From: Crotophaga sulcirostris
Lineage: Eukaryota; Chordata; Aves; Cuculiformes; Crotophagidae
NCBI GenBank assembly: GCA_013397455.1
Contig: VYZB01000146.1
Coordinates: forward strand, 1,013,069-1,077,068
DNA length: 64,000 bases
Direction of reading: 5' to 3'
In this document: piece by piece, positions 33,526 through 45,840 of the stretch
Numbering within the stretch: position 1 is the stretch's first letter
Layout: each line of letters begins with the position of its first letter
The notes under the pieces: generated by a model
Seen by the model: the letters and a program-made list of their open reading frames with translations, nothing else
What the model was told of the DNA's origin: nothing
Database searches by the model: none
Position numbers and translations under genes: made by a program

Positions 33526-36500
33526 TTAAATGTTTTATAATGTTACTTTTTTTTTCTGGCATTTTAAAAACGCTGCACTTCTCTACTTCCAAGGCACATA
33601 TCTCAAACTGTTTCCCTGATTAAATGAGGTTATATTTATATTTGGTGAGAAGTCTAACATTTTGATGCCCTTTTAAATTCCTTTCTATGTAACCAATAGA
33701 AGATCTTTCTCTAGAGAACTGGCAAAGCACAGGCGCTTTTGTAATTACAGATTGAAGATGCTCTAAAAATTTGAAGAATTCAACGTATTTGCTTTAGATG
33801 TAGGGAAAATAGCAAGTATTCACCTCATGTCATCTGACATACTTTGGCTTATTAGTGTGGGGAAATGTTCTAGAATTATTTTAATTTATAACCATTTTCA
33901 TATGTTCCAAAAAACCTGATTTCTTTTGGCAAAAATCCAATAATTACGTATTTTTTTTCCAGAGATTTTGAGAATGACTTTGTTTTTACACACTATACTA
34001 TGGTATGCATGTGCTTTTCACTTCAAATAAAACTTACTTTGCTTCCTAAAAATAAGTTTATATCAAGGCGGGACAGTAGTTCTAGGTTTAGTTTAGTAGA
34101 TTTCAGCTATGCAGGTGAGTATAGGGAGCTTTTAATGCAAAATAAGAGATACGAGGCCTTCAAGATTGTTTTAGATAACCAGATGTTACCTGAAATGGAA
34201 TAGCTTTGTTGATTTGATGCTGCTGTTGAGGTGTCGGCACAATGTTTTATGTTCCCAATTGACATAAGATTGCTTACCCATAAGGGGAAAAACAGGAAAG
34301 TTGAAAGGTAAAGCTAGGGATATTTAAGGAGTTTGAATTATTGAATTGTTTGTGCGACATTGCAGATAGCAGGGTGTGTATTCTACTTGTGTAATATATG
34401 GAAAGAGGAAGATACCACAGAATGGTGGAAAAAACATTGGAGACACCTTTGTGTCAGCATTGCATGTAAAGATCGTTCTCAGCAGTAAAAACCAACCAAC
34501 TTCACACTTGTTTTTTTTTTCTAGGGGTGGTGATAGTCTAGTTTTGCTGTCAGCCTTGCAGTGCAGGAAGAGAACTATTCTATCCCTCCCTAGCTAAGGG
34601 TCATCTTGAATTAAAAATCTCTTCCTGATTCCCAGTGAAGAGGAGGAGGGATGTAACTGTGTGAAATATAGAAGTCAATGTTCATTTAATAGGAAAAAAA
34701 CGATATTACCACTTTCCTGGTGATGTGAGGAATTGACCTTGCAATGTGAACAACAGGTAATAATTACTAAGCATTCTTGTCTTCCTGTAGCTGTAGGAGG
34801 CTTGTGCTGTCGATGAGACTACCAGGCCAAGTACAGGGTGCCTGGCTGGTTCAAGGAGTGAGTAAATAAATAAGTGAAGGCATGCTTTCTTTCTACAGTG
34901 AGTAAATATATGAGAGTCTACTACATAGTGTGTTTCACTTATCTCAAGCGGAGCACTTCCAAGTTTGAGGCCTGTTTCACTTCTTCCACTGTTGTAACTG
35001 TGCTATACAAACTGTCCTTGTTTCTTCCTTGAGCAATTGATATTCCCAGATGCAGCAGGATTTCCAAGCAATATAGCTGTAGCCTGAAGTGATACAGAGT
35101 ATTTGTGCAGTTTAAGAAATGAAACAGAATTGTCTTGGATGCAAAAGTGATTTGTGCTCTTTTGCTTTCTTTCAAGTTCAGTGAGATTTTTGCTTTCTTT
35201 CAAGTGAGATTTTTCTTTGATTCTTCCATTCAAGTGCAAGTCTGGAAAGTTGAAAACATTCTCCTACCAGTACTTGTGTCGTCCAGGATCTGTTGGTGTA
35301 TGTTTACTGTCATGACCTGGAACAAAATTGTTCTCTTTAAATTTCAGGTGGTTAAACTTGGCATCTGTAAGGTTATTATGTTGTCCCTGAATGCCAGTTT
35401 CACATAAGCTTTGCTACACTGAATTCTTCGACTGGTGCACAAACATTTTCCTGGTGTCAAAGAATGGTTATGTTCTATCAAATTCTTCTCCCTTCCCTCA
35501 GTGCTCCATTTTCTACCTCTTATTTCATTTCTACCTATGGGGAAATAGGCTGGGGTGTGTTAAAAGTTACTGTGATAGTTTCAAGTGCTGTACATGCTCT
35601 GCTCTTGAGGCAGTGCTATGGAGGATGAAAAGAGCAACATAGTATCTACCACCAGCTGTGTGTTTAAGTTAGGTGTCTTTGAAGGCACTTGTAGTTCTCT
35701 AGCCAGAATTCACTGTTCTGCTTTTTTTCCCCCCCTTTGTTACTCAAGAGCCCTTTGACCTCAAAGGAATTGCCACCCTCCTTGGCAAAAAACTTCTGGT
35801 TGTCTATCTCAGATTAGTAGTAAGCTGTGTTAAAAGGAAAAAAACTTTGTACTTCAATGACAAGCATGTCAGGCCATTCCTGTATAAGCCCTTCCTCTGT
35901 GAAGTGTCTTCTGTTGCCAGTGTGTAAGGAGAGAGGATGGCAGCATAGCATAGTAGCTAAAATTGATTCTCCTCCAAGTGCCCTCTCTGCTAATGGGATG
36001 TTTTCAGGAGGCATGGATACCTGTTAGGCCTAACAAGGCTGATGACAGACAAGGTATTTTGATCTCATGCCATTCTTGCTGCCACTGAAATATTTACGAG
36101 GTTGGTTCTCCTAGGCTTGTGCTGTACTGTAACATTTAATAGCCCCTATGTCCCTACGGCTTAGTGAATCTCCTTTACTAACTAATAGGAAGGGAAGTGA
36201 GGGATACTTCTGCTGCTTAGACTTTCCATTTGTATTCCACGTGTAATTGGGTTTTGGCATATAGCTACTAGACAAAACCTTCAGATAAAGTGGCAGACAG
36301 AGAATGTTGATGTAACACATGACAGCTGCTTTCATCTGTCGTCATCCTGGAAATCTACTTTCTAATAGAAGATTATAGTTCCCTTTTGCTGTCACAGCCA
36401 GCTCCTTTAATAAAACATAATCAAAGGTTTGGCTGGTTTAGAAAAAGTAAAAGCTGAGAATGAAGATCAGGGACAAGTCAATTTGAGTTTTTTCCCACCC

Positions 36501-38072
36501 ATAGTGTTTCTGGTCTCTGAAACACTGAAACTTAGTGGTGTAGTAATCAAGCACCCTTCTTCTAGTGCGTGACGGCTTTAGCTACTTAAGACGGGTTGCT
36601 GTGCCTGTATGCGTACACACAGGTTATGCATTATTTGCAGAGACTTAACATTTTACACCATTTTTTTTGTTGTTGAGTGTTACAACTCATTTGACACGTG
36701 ATCTTTAAAATACCTTGCCACAAATACACATCCAGATACCTTCCATTCAACTTCAAACAGATGAGTTAAATTCTGATGTTCTTTACTGCCATTTTAGAAC
36801 TATTAAATCGAGTGTATCAAAGCAATGTATTTTCATATAACACTTAAGTTTTTTTCAGCGATGAATCAATTTGTGCATATATCCAGGCACTTAACTCTTT
36901 AGCTCTTTCAATACATTCTACTGCCATTTTTTACAGTGTGTAACAGAGTAGCTGTTTTTAGATAACAATCTGTACAAGTACAAAGAGTTTGCCTTGTTAT
37001 TGCTTGCCTTCTGCATAGTACAGAGGGAACTGGGACACCTGACTGTTGGTAGCAGAGAAAGGGTTTGTCTTGGGGGGACAGGTGGCAGCTTTTTTTTTTT
37101 TTTTTTTGGAAGAGTGCAATGACTTCACTTTTTCCTCTGTGCACTGTAGGAATACGTTGTTTACAGCAGGGCAAACCTCCCTAATTCATCTTCTGTGCCC
37201 CTCTCTACAGGAAAACCAGCGCAGGTTGGTTACTTGTGTTGAGATATGTCAAGTCAAATGCTGCTTTGTGTGAAGTTTGATTGTACTAGTTGGTGGTGAT
37301 CTTTTTGATTATCTTTTGAAAATGCATGTGCTTCCTGGGAGCTGAATTGTCAAAATCAGGTTGAAATAGAGTTTCAGCCTTATAGTTCACTAGAGCCAGT
37401 TGCAGTTTACTGAAAGGTCTAGGCAAAAAGCGTAAATCATCCTGTAATCTTGTGCTGACATATGGTATGTAAATACTGTGATCCACCCAAAGGGTAGCAA
37501 GCATTATAAATGTGCTCTCTAATCTCCTGCTGAAATGAGCACTCAGTATAATGCAGCTGTAATCTAATAGATATTAACAGCCTGAGAATGTACAGTAAGA
37601 CCTTAATAATTCAGTATTGTTCGATTGGCTCCATCTGACTTGTAATTGGCACGATAAGGGTTGTGCCTCTTGCAGTCGAGCAACTAACTGCATTAGTTTA
37701 ATATTACTAGAATTTTTAAAGTCTTTTCTCAACAGAAGTAGCCTATAGGTTTGTAGAAAAAACTTTAAAGTTAAATATATTTTGATGTGGATGTGCAATA
37801 CAGCAGATTTTCTTAGGAGGGAAAAACACCAGGAATTTCCATTCTAGATTTTCATATAGATAACAAATTCAGGTCATGCAGCGCTCCTGGTATGGCCAAA
37901 AACTTTTGGATGTAGTTTTGGCTCACTCTGCCCGGATTCTCTTGTTTTTCCTTTTTTAGACCAAAGTCATAAAAAATCATTAAGAAGTTGTTGCAGTATT
38001 GTGCGCAACAGGCATGAAAGGGAAAGGCCAATTCCACTGGCGTTACGGGTTTACTTTGATGTGCAGGCTTAC
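33526..38072. other. Intergenic stretch downstream of ADSS2; no intact gene
   Basis: This is AT-rich DNA with only short frames lacking recognisable products. It contains a local tandem duplication at 35161-35215, a T run at 37090-37107 and a second AATAAA at 34026. By mammalian gene order the 3' exons of C1orf100 would lie here on the minus strand, but I could not find any with confidence. Confidence 0.55.
35161..35215. repeat. Short tandem duplication, about 28-bp unit
   Basis: TTTGCTTTCTTTCAAG followed by a GTGAGATT-type end occurs twice in a row; the second copy lacks about four bases. Confidence 0.8.
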
Positions 38073-38158
38073 CCTGGAGCTCCTCTGGATGCATGTGCCT
38101 TGTGGGCCCGTCCTAGTTACCCAGGATAGAAAACAAACATCCTTTCCAGGATGAACAA
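38073..38158 (-). pseudogene. Possible decayed exon of C1orf100 (SPMIP3)
   Basis: On the minus strand an exon-like block is preceded by a pyrimidine-rich acceptor (CTTGCTTGCTTCATCAG, with a further AG at the start) and ends at donor GTAAGC (complement of 38067-38072). One frame reads VHPGKDVC; the next reads YPG, stop, LGRAHKAHASRGAPG. From memory human C1orf100 has a segment with the same spacing of H-x-G-x-D-V, Y-P-G, L-x-R-x-H, H and A-P, joined in one frame. Between the two halves the frame shifts by one (net two bases missing), and a Gln codon position is TAA. C1orf100 lies tail-to-tail with ADSS2 in mammals, so strand and location both fit. If right, the gene is broken here, or this is an assembly error beside the 38395 gap. 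The comparison sequence is recalled, not searched. Confidence 0.42.
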
Positions 38159-38394
38159 CTGAGCTGATGAAGCAAGCAAGAGAAGACAGTGAAGGTACAA
38201 GCAGGAGACCAGAGTGCAGGGAACCCACCCAAGCTGTGGAGAAGCAAATCTTCAAATTATGGTGGTTTTGAAAAAGAAATATTTTTGTCCCAGTACGCAG
38301 CTTTACAGACGATTTAGAAAATGACATTGATAACTGGGTAAAATCTTACATCTTCTGAAAAATGTGAGTTTGTGCAGATGGATGTACCTTGTGG

Positions 38395-38487
38395 NNNNNN
38401 NNNNNNNNNNNNNNNNNNNNNNNNNNNNNNNNNNNNNNNNNNNNNNNNNNNNNNNNNNNNNNNNNNNNNNNNNNNNNNNNNNNNNNN
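38395..38487. other. Assembly gap (93 N) next to a CR1
   Basis: This run of N ends just before the CR1 copy at 38522, a common position for gaps because near-identical CR1 copies hinder assembly. Confidence 0.99.
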
Positions 38488-38521
38488 AATATTATTTACT
38501 TATAATTGTGTTGATACATAA

Positions 38522-38927
38522 TTATGAGGACAGGCTGAGAGGATTGGGGTTTTTCAACCTGGAGAAGAGAAGGCTTGGGGGAGACCTTATATAGCAGCCT
38601 TGCAGTACCTGAAGGGGGCCCACAAGAAAGCTGGGGAGGGACTTTTTACCAGGGCAAGTAGTGACAGGAGAAGGGGGAACGACTTTAAATTGGAAGGAGG
38701 AAGATTTAGATTAGACTTGAAGAAGAAATTCTTCACGCTGAGGGTGGTGAGGCCCTGGCACAGGTTGCCCAGGGAAGCTGTGGGTGCCCCCTCCCTGGAG
38801 GTGTCCAAGGCCAGGTTGGATGGGGCCTGGAGCAGCCTGGGCTGGTGGGAGGTGTCCCTGCCCAGGACAGGGCGGTGTGACTGGATGGTCATTAAGGTCC
38901 CTTCCACTCCAAACCATTCTATGAAAT
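38522..38927 (+). mobile_element. CR1 LINE 3' fragment (young-looking)
   Basis: It carries the end of ORF2: a frame of about 109 codons at 38600-38929 includes YLKGAHKKAGEGLFTR, FRLDLKKKFFTLRVV and RPWHRLPREAVGAPSLEV. It ends near AACCATTCTATGAAAT. It is very close in sequence to the copies at 520 and 57113, which suggests recent activity of one subfamily. It is 5'-truncated, so there is no functional reverse transcriptase. Confidence 0.93.
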
Positions 38928-40868
38928 AAAGGCTGGGCAGACTCCCTGCCACCTCACGCCCTCAGTACCCTTCTGGGATGTGGAGAGTCTTGAGCAGATT
39001 TTTTTTTTTTAGTGAGTGACTGGTAGCCAGGCCTGTGTATGTAATGTGTGCTGTGTGGTTTAAGAGGATTACCCTGGTGGCAATATGGATGCAGGTTCTA
39101 TAAACCCTTTTTGTTTCTTTGCAGACTACAACATGCCAAATTCCTACAATTATGTAAAACGGTTTATGGGTTGTTTATTTGTTAAGGAGCTCCTGATGGA
39201 CCTAAAATAACTTGCTTACATGGCTTGAATGAGTTAATTTCCATTTTGGTAACAAAATCTGCTATGGAATAGCATACCTATTAGGAATCCTCCAGGATAA
39301 AAAGAACCAGTGTATGCTTGTAAAAGTAAAGGTTCTACAAAACATTAAGTTTTGCAGAGCTATGGGAGTTTCTAGAATAAGTTGCACAATATTCATGACA
39401 GGTCTTAGAGCAGAAAAAACGCAGAAACCAGTTCACTTATTTAAGCAATATTTTATAATACAGGACAAGAGCGTGCTGTTCTGTGACTCAGAGCAGAATT
39501 TCTTTGCAGACTGATTGACTATATCAGTGGGTCCCATTTGTCACAATTAAGTAATAATTTATTCTACCTCCTGAAGAATGAAATTTGGCTGCTGTGTGTG
39601 AAACACTGACTCACCAGTATTTGGAAAACAAAGTAGATGTTTTCGTATTTTGTTGCCCATCAGAGTCAGTGAATTATGTTTTGGCCACTCCATGGCAACT
39701 ACTTCATTGGAGTGTGAATTAATATTGCAGCTCCAGGAGTTTGATCTTGAAATCGATTCTCACCATAGATCTTAGTCTGACTATTGTTTTTGAATAGCAT
39801 CATGACACAACTGTCTTAGAAACTCCTTGAATACATCCACAGTTTGATTTTCTTTTTTTCTAAAGCTAAGACCATTGAATCTTCCACTTAGTTGTAGAGC
39901 ATGATGTAAAAACTCCTTATCCAATTCAGTCTACAAAAGAATGTATTTTCATGCTTTAGATAATTTCAGTCAATCTTGGAAAATGTAGCTATACAACATA
40001 CAAAAGTGACAACTCCAACACTCACACACAATATGAGCTGTTGAGAATCACTGTTATATTTACCAACATTTCCATATCCCTGTCAGCCAGTTCTGCACAA
40101 CTGTTGTCCTCATCATAGTCAGCAGCACCAACAGAGATTCCTCTCCTCTCCCCAACTCCTCCCCGGGGGTGATTATTCTTCAGTTTTACCCTTGGCATGG
40201 CTTCAGCGGGAAGTGTTCTTCGTCCCTCATATTTATGGAAATGGGGGACATTGCATCTTCCTTCCTCTGGAAGCGTGCATTCAGGTTGCCAACCCAGCTA
40301 CCTGAGTTAGTGCCAATAGTGACTGTGTCCTGCCACAGAATTGACAAGCTTTGTTCCAAACCTCAGGTTGCTTACCTGTCTCCTGGTGTCCACTTCAAAG
40401 GCCCTCATGTCAGAATTTACCTTCTATCCCGAATACATCCAGAAATATTTTTTAAATATACCATTTGAAGGCCTGGGCTGCAACTTTGTCTTGTAACTTT
40501 GCACAATAAAACTTTAGTTACAAGTCTCAGAAGCTTTTGAGATCCGATGTATTAAAAACCCTCATCAACTAAAGTGGCTTTGGTCTTAACAGATGAGAGA
40601 CGTGTAAAGACCAGTAGGAAGGAGGTTAAATGGTTCATGTAAGGGTCTGCAGGGAGTGTGGACAAACAAGGGGAAGCAGTACAACCAAATGCAATAACCA
40701 TACAATTAAAATTGCAAGACTAGCTGTAATCTACTGGCTCATACTAAATAATAATTATCCATTCAAAAAATCCTCATCTTGATTTTGAAGTTTATCAGAC
40801 TTAAAGACGGGAAAAGGATTCTTTTTCCAGGTTTAAGTCCATTCTGCTTTTGAAAACCGAGGAAGTCC
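38928..40868. other. Intergenic; nothing recognised
   Basis: This is AT-rich sequence with a T run at 39000-39010. The frame at 40169-40468 has no recognised product, no splice context and no start support. Confidence 0.55.
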
Positions 40869-40955
40869 ATACCACAGCATCACAGTACTACAAGGTTGGA
40901 AAGGACCTCTGAGATCATAGAGTCCAACCTATAACCCAACACTAACACCAATCAA
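40869..40955 (-). mobile_element. CR1 LINE 3' tip, reverse orientation
   Basis: The stretch from CATCACAGTACTACAAGGTT through GATCATAGAGTCCAACC is the reverse complement of a CR1 3' terminus. Only the last 80-90 bases are recognisable. Confidence 0.75.
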
Positions 40956-42525
40956 GTTTGTTTAACTAAATGGTATTTCTGCTTACAGGTTGGACAAAGA
41001 CGGGGGCTGGAATGTGAGCTTACCCAGTTCACACAGTGGAGTTAAGACTTAGATAAACTGTGGAACGAAGATCAGGAAAGGCAAAGCTTTCAGGCACAGC
41101 CGTGAGGGCTGTCTGCCTGAGCATCCTTTCCCTTGCTATGCTGGTGTGCACAAGTCCCTCTACCTCACTAAACCATTGTGATGGTTCCTCCTTTGCTTAC
41201 TGTCTTTGGAAGGGGAGCAGTCCCACTGGCGTCAGCCTTGCAAGTGCATTTTTGAGTGCCGTTTGAGCTGATTTTGTAGCAGTGTTGCAGTATACGTATA
41301 CTTGCATATACAGTAAAATGGAGTGGTGGTGTACTGAAGATGGGGATCTGAGGAGGCTGAGAGAGAGCCAGGGGAGGGGAAAAGCTAATCTATCAGCAAA
41401 TGGCTTGCAAACTGCACACCCGAGCCACCATCCTGAGAGCTGCTGCACTTTGGTAAATTAGGCTGTAGTGTCTGCTGTTCCTCAGGTTGCATTCTCCTTA
41501 AGTTACTCCTAGATCTGAGTGTAGGAGCATCTCCTGACAGCAGTGAGGTTTAAAGAAGAAGCTCAAATGGTGAGAAAATAAAAAAGAACATCTGACGTAG
41601 GAGGGAGTTCTTGGATCAATCTTTAAGGGTAAACCTTTTTCTGATGTTTTATTGTACTTTTTCTTATGTTTTATTGCACATGCCCTCCAGTACACCTCGC
41701 TTGCTGTAGACAGAAGGTAAAGCTTTCTTTGACCTTTCTGGAATTAGAAATGTAGGTGTAATTTGAGTCTGTATTTTTTTATGCACCCTTCTGTAATATG
41801 AGCTATGACCTACATCTTGGCTCTGAAATAGGGAGACTTCAGGAAAGGCAAGGTGGGGCAGGGAAGAAGGAAGAGCTTTGTTTGCTTCCGAGCCACAGAC
41901 CCCTGGAGCCATGAGGGGCTTCAAACCAGTGGGGCCTGGGATGGGAGGGTCTCTGCTGATCCAGGTCAACACTTGCCTAACCTCCTACCATGAGACTCCA
42001 CAGCCTCCCCGATGATGTGCTCTATTGTTTCGCTCTCATAAAGTTTATCCTCCTGTCCACTTGGGTTTCTCCTGCTGCAATTTAATTGATTGCTATTTGA
42101 TGGTCTGTTTGCTATGGACAGGGAGAACAGATTATTCCCTTTTTCTCTGCAGCGATATTTTGGGTATTTGCTATGTCCTGCTTGTTTTTCCCTCAGGCTG
42201 ATCAATTCTCCGAAGTTCTGCTTGGAGGTCATTTTTAGAGATCTACATACAAGACTGTTTTGGGGGTTGTGTTTGTTTTTTTTTTCTTTTCTTTTCTTTG
42301 TCAGTGGGGAGTTGGGACCTGAAAATGGTCACAGTTCGTCAACTGATGTTTGCAGTGCTGAGTGGAAGGGATGGATGACATCTTGCATCAGGAAATCTAG
42401 TTATGGATTCTAGTATGATATTTCCCGTATTCCTAATGACATAGCTTTGCTGATTCATATTTCAGTCCATTTTGTATTTTCTCTATTGGAATTTTTTTCG
42501 CTTACACATAGGAACTTGCCCACAG
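40956..42525. other. Intergenic; no gene, one possible regulatory block
   Basis: Composition becomes more GC-rich from about 41.0 kb. Open frames such as 41664-41972 (minus) and 42090-42413 (plus) have no recognised product. The block 42040-42190, with TTTAATTGATTGC and mixed A/T-rich motifs, could be a regulatory element. A (TTTTC)n tract lies at about 42276-42300. Confidence 0.5.
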
Positions 42526-42529
42526 CCTT

Positions 42530-42900
42530 ACTGCATTGCAGCCTATTTTTCTCAGACCATTTCTCCAATTTGTTAAAATAATTTTGAACTCTTATCCTGC
42601 TTTTGAACTCTTATCCTGTTTTCTAATGTACTTTCAATTCCTCTTAGCTTTGCATCACCTGCATGCTTACTAAGTATGCTCTCTATCCCGTTGCTGACTT
42701 CACCACTGAAAAATTTGAATTGTATGGAAGCAGGACCCATTAAGTGAATATATTTTGCTGTTTTGATAGTGAATCACTTTGCAGGATGTGATTTCCTCCT
42801 CCCCCCGCCCCGGCTAATTCTGTGCGTACCCCAAAATGTTTTTATCTAGGCTACATTCCTTCATTTGCTTATGAAAACATCCTGCAGGTCTGAGCATGTC
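42530..42900 (-). mobile_element. Ancient CR1/L3-like LINE fragment
   Basis: Read on the + strand, the order of phrases (TTTGAACTCTTATCCTG; TAGCTTTGCATCACCTGCA; AAGTATGCTCTCTATCCCGT; then ACATTCCTTCATTTGCTTAT) follows the antisense of the CR1/L3 reverse transcriptase region. That region has the AGCTTGGTATCATCTGCAAA-type phrase and the downstream block before the K-A-F-D motif. It is heavily diverged and internally shortened, with a CCCCCCGCCCC insert at 42803-42813. It is much older than the other CR1 copies here. The match is from recalled consensus. Confidence 0.6.
42582..42619. repeat. 19-bp perfect tandem duplication
   Basis: TTTTGAACTCTTATCCTG occurs twice back to back within the ancient LINE fragment, probably a replication-slippage event after insertion. 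Confidence 0.9.
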
Positions 42901-44099
42901 ACAATTTGAGCTGATAGCAGCAGCTTGCTAATGCTGTGAAGATGTCCTGATCTTCACCTTATGGTTGCTGAGCCTAGTGCCAAACCAGTTTGCCTTGCTA
43001 AATAGGCAAAAAACAAAGCAGTGAAAAATAAGTGAAGGAGTGCTTGGCCCAGCAGTGTCCAAGGAGCAGTGAAAGTGCCACTAGAGAGGGAATGACACTC
43101 AACCACAACACATGACTTCACACTGAGCCAGCGTCAGGGCCTTGATGAAGCTGGGAGGTGGCATTTGCTGCTTCACATGAGGAGAAAAGTTGAGTTTCCC
43201 TGTTGATTAAAGAATTGGGAGGAAAATACAAATGATGTTTTCATTAATAACTAGTGAGTAAGTCTAAGGTGGCCTCCAATCAGATGATCATTTGTGCCAC
43301 TTTTTTACGTGAGAACACCCCAAACATACTTGTTCAGTCAACTGCAATTCGTTAATTAATATGGATGACAGCTCTGAATCACTGAAAAGCAATTCCAAAA
43401 AAGACATACATGTCTCAAACATGTTTTCTCTTGCTCACCTCAGTATCAAGCTGCCTCTACAGCAGGATGGAAAGATGGGTTTTCTTCACGTTGACCACCT
43501 GGCTCGCCCCAGACTCTGGCCATTTTGGGGGACCACAGTTCAGCTCTCATCCAGAGACAGGCAATGGTGGTCAGATTCAGTCCTGGTGTTTTGCAACCCT
43601 TCTGTCTTACTGTTTTCTCCCCTCAGACAAAATTGGGACAACCCAGTAATCCTGGCACAGGTAGAGACTTGATCCTGGAAGAGCAGCCTGCAAGTGATGG
43701 GGCTGCAGAAGAGACGAGCAGCAGAAAGTGACAGCGGCAGAGGACACGTACCTGTGCTGACCCCCGGCATCGCTGAGTTGGTGATTTAGAAGAGGAAGAG
43801 CAATTTACCAATTCAGCATAGTCAGTAAGGGAGAAAATTAGACATGGCAAATTAAGAAATCTACAAAGTTACTTTTGTAGTCATTCCTCATGACAGAGCT
43901 GGAATTCGAAAGCCTCCTGGCTGTGACAATGCTTACAGCCATGGTCTGTGCCCAGTTACAGGCGAGGGGTAGATTTTGTTCTTCATTGTAAGAAATCCAA
44001 CTCATTCCCATTATCTTTTTTATCTTTTTTTTTTTTTTAAAAAAAAAAACACTAAGGGAAAAGATTGGGAAGATTTGCCTCTCTCTTGTCAGCTTATCC
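42901..44099. other. Intergenic; weak MIR-like tail, otherwise nothing
   Basis: Short overlapping frames at 43361-43850 on both strands have no recognisable product. At 43893-43950, AGAGCTGGAATTCGAAAGCC followed by a CTCCTGGCTGTGACAATGCT-like end resembles the 3' part of a MIR SINE. A T-run then A-run at 44026-44050 forms a perfect potential hairpin. Confidence 0.4.
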
Positions 44100-44460
44100 C
44101 TCAAAAGTTTCCCAATGTCGCATTTGCATTAAGTTCAAGCTAAGCAATTCCCTTTCAGAGCGAGGCAGCTGGAGGGCTGAAGTTTGCCAGCAAGCTGAAA
44201 GTGAGCACCTTTGCCACCTGAGAGCTGCTGTCCCGGTCCAGCGCTGAGCGGCTCGCCGTGTGCTGGGAGACAAAGGGAGCCATGTATGAGCCACGCTGAG
44301 GCTGCACTTGTCAGAAGAAACCTAACAATTCTTATTTACCAAATTGACAAAATCCTATCATCGCAATTAAGGGGATATGTAATTAACTGTGTCTTAATTA
44401 CAGCAGCTGCCACTTTATCTGAATGCAGCAATTTGCGGAGAAACCGGGGGAGATGCTTTA
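44100..44460. promoter_or_regulatory. Candidate conserved non-coding enhancer block
   Basis: This block is non-coding and not repeat-like, and it carries clustered developmental factor motifs. These are a POU octamer ATTTGCAT (44122-44129), three homeodomain-type cores (CAATTAAG at 44364, TAATTAAC at 44380, TTAATTAC at 44395) and an E-box CAGCTG just after. This composition is typical of conserved enhancers in the deserts flanking developmental genes such as ZBTB18. Conservation itself cannot be seen from one sequence. Confidence 0.4.
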
Positions 44461-45840
44461 AATTCTTGTGTGTAAACAGCGCAAGCACAAACAGTGCAGG
44501 GTGTGTGACTTCTGGGGGTGCGATGCCCTGCCCTGGGGAGCACAGGGTGAAGGCTCAGGCTTGCTGGCTGCTGGCCTGCCCGGCTGGGTTGGCCTCTGGA
44601 AATCCCTCGGGGAGCCAAAGAGCTTTTAAAAACCCTGCTATGACCCTGTCGCCCAAGGGTTTTTAAGTGTTTTGCTCCAACTCAGCTTGCTGAGCTGCAG
44701 GGCTGAATGTTGCCCAGTGCCACAAACACCTCCTAACACAGAAATATTTTTAAAGAGCTTCTTATTCCTGGCTTCTGTAGGAGCATGAGCTCCTGTTGTG
44801 TATGCTGAGATGCACTGGGTGAGATTAATTTTACCTGGTCCCTCACCATGTGCTTTCATGTTTTTTTCACTCGAGGAGAAGGAACAAACCATGCAAAAGG
44901 ATAGCGATAACATGTGCTCTGCCAACCTGTTTGCTTTCTGTCCTCTCACCTACTGCACTGCTGGGGAGCAGGCTGACTGTCCAGCTGCTGCAGCTCTGCA
45001 TGATGTTTTCAAAGCACTTGCACCCTTTGCTGCTGCAGCCTTCCTGGGATTTACATGATTCATTTCTCAAGAGCTGCTGTGGGTTTCTGAGGCAGACAAG
45101 TTTTCCCTCCTGAGGTACCTAGAGCATGGTGGTATTCATGGATCCATCTGGGATTTGCTGCCTTTCCAGCCTGCCTCAGCAGTTACCTGCTTCTGCTTCC
45201 CACCTGTACCCAGGATTTGGTGACTGGCTGTGCTGGTTTAGGGCAGTCAGCTGTGGCGGGATGGACATCTTATTTCCATACCTGTAGAAACAGCATGAGG
45301 TTTCCTGTTCTTCCAAGGCAAAAGCCATGGGTGCTTAGTAGGAAGGAAGAAAGTGCTGATCCACTGAGATCTTCCAGCTCTGCTCCCCAACAGCTGCTCC
45401 TCCTGGAGATCATGCTGAGGAGCTGTGTTATCCCTCTGGGCCTCTGCTTATGGGGTCAGAGAATTGGCTTGACCTGGGCACACAGCATCTGTGCCTCAGG
45501 TACAGCTCACAGATACTGAGGTAAGCCCAGAACAGGCTTATTCCTGACCTGCAGCTTGGAAGGAGCTGTGAGCCCCTCTGTCACTGCTAATAAATAGGAT
45601 TGATACTACAAAGGCTAAGGGCTGCACCTACTGGAGTTGGTAGGCATCATTTGGGCTCTGTAATTCAGCTGCCTTGATTTGTCCCATATGTTTCACACGT
45701 GAAATAAAGCTGCTCTCTATCAAGCCAGCACAGGAAGGGTATTCTGCTCAGTACTGGCAATGCTCCTCTGGTTTCCCATCTGAAACCTAACCCATTTTCT
45801 GAGTATTTCAGTACCGTGTGGCGTCAAAAAAGACTGGCTT
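44461..45840. other. Intergenic; nothing recognised
   Basis: This is moderately GC-rich with many overlapping short frames on both strands. None has recognisable motifs, codon-bias evidence or splice partners. Confidence 0.5.

Noticed and set aside
37600..37690. A second C1orf100-like piece on the minus strand
   Set aside because: A loose resemblance (IEQY, stop, IIK against a remembered segment) needs several gaps and a stop and has no convincing acceptor. It is too weak to annotate.
38587..38952. 121-codon minus-strand frame
   Set aside because: It is the antisense shadow of a CR1 copy; near-identical frames occur at the other CR1 copies (437-771 and 57163-57531).
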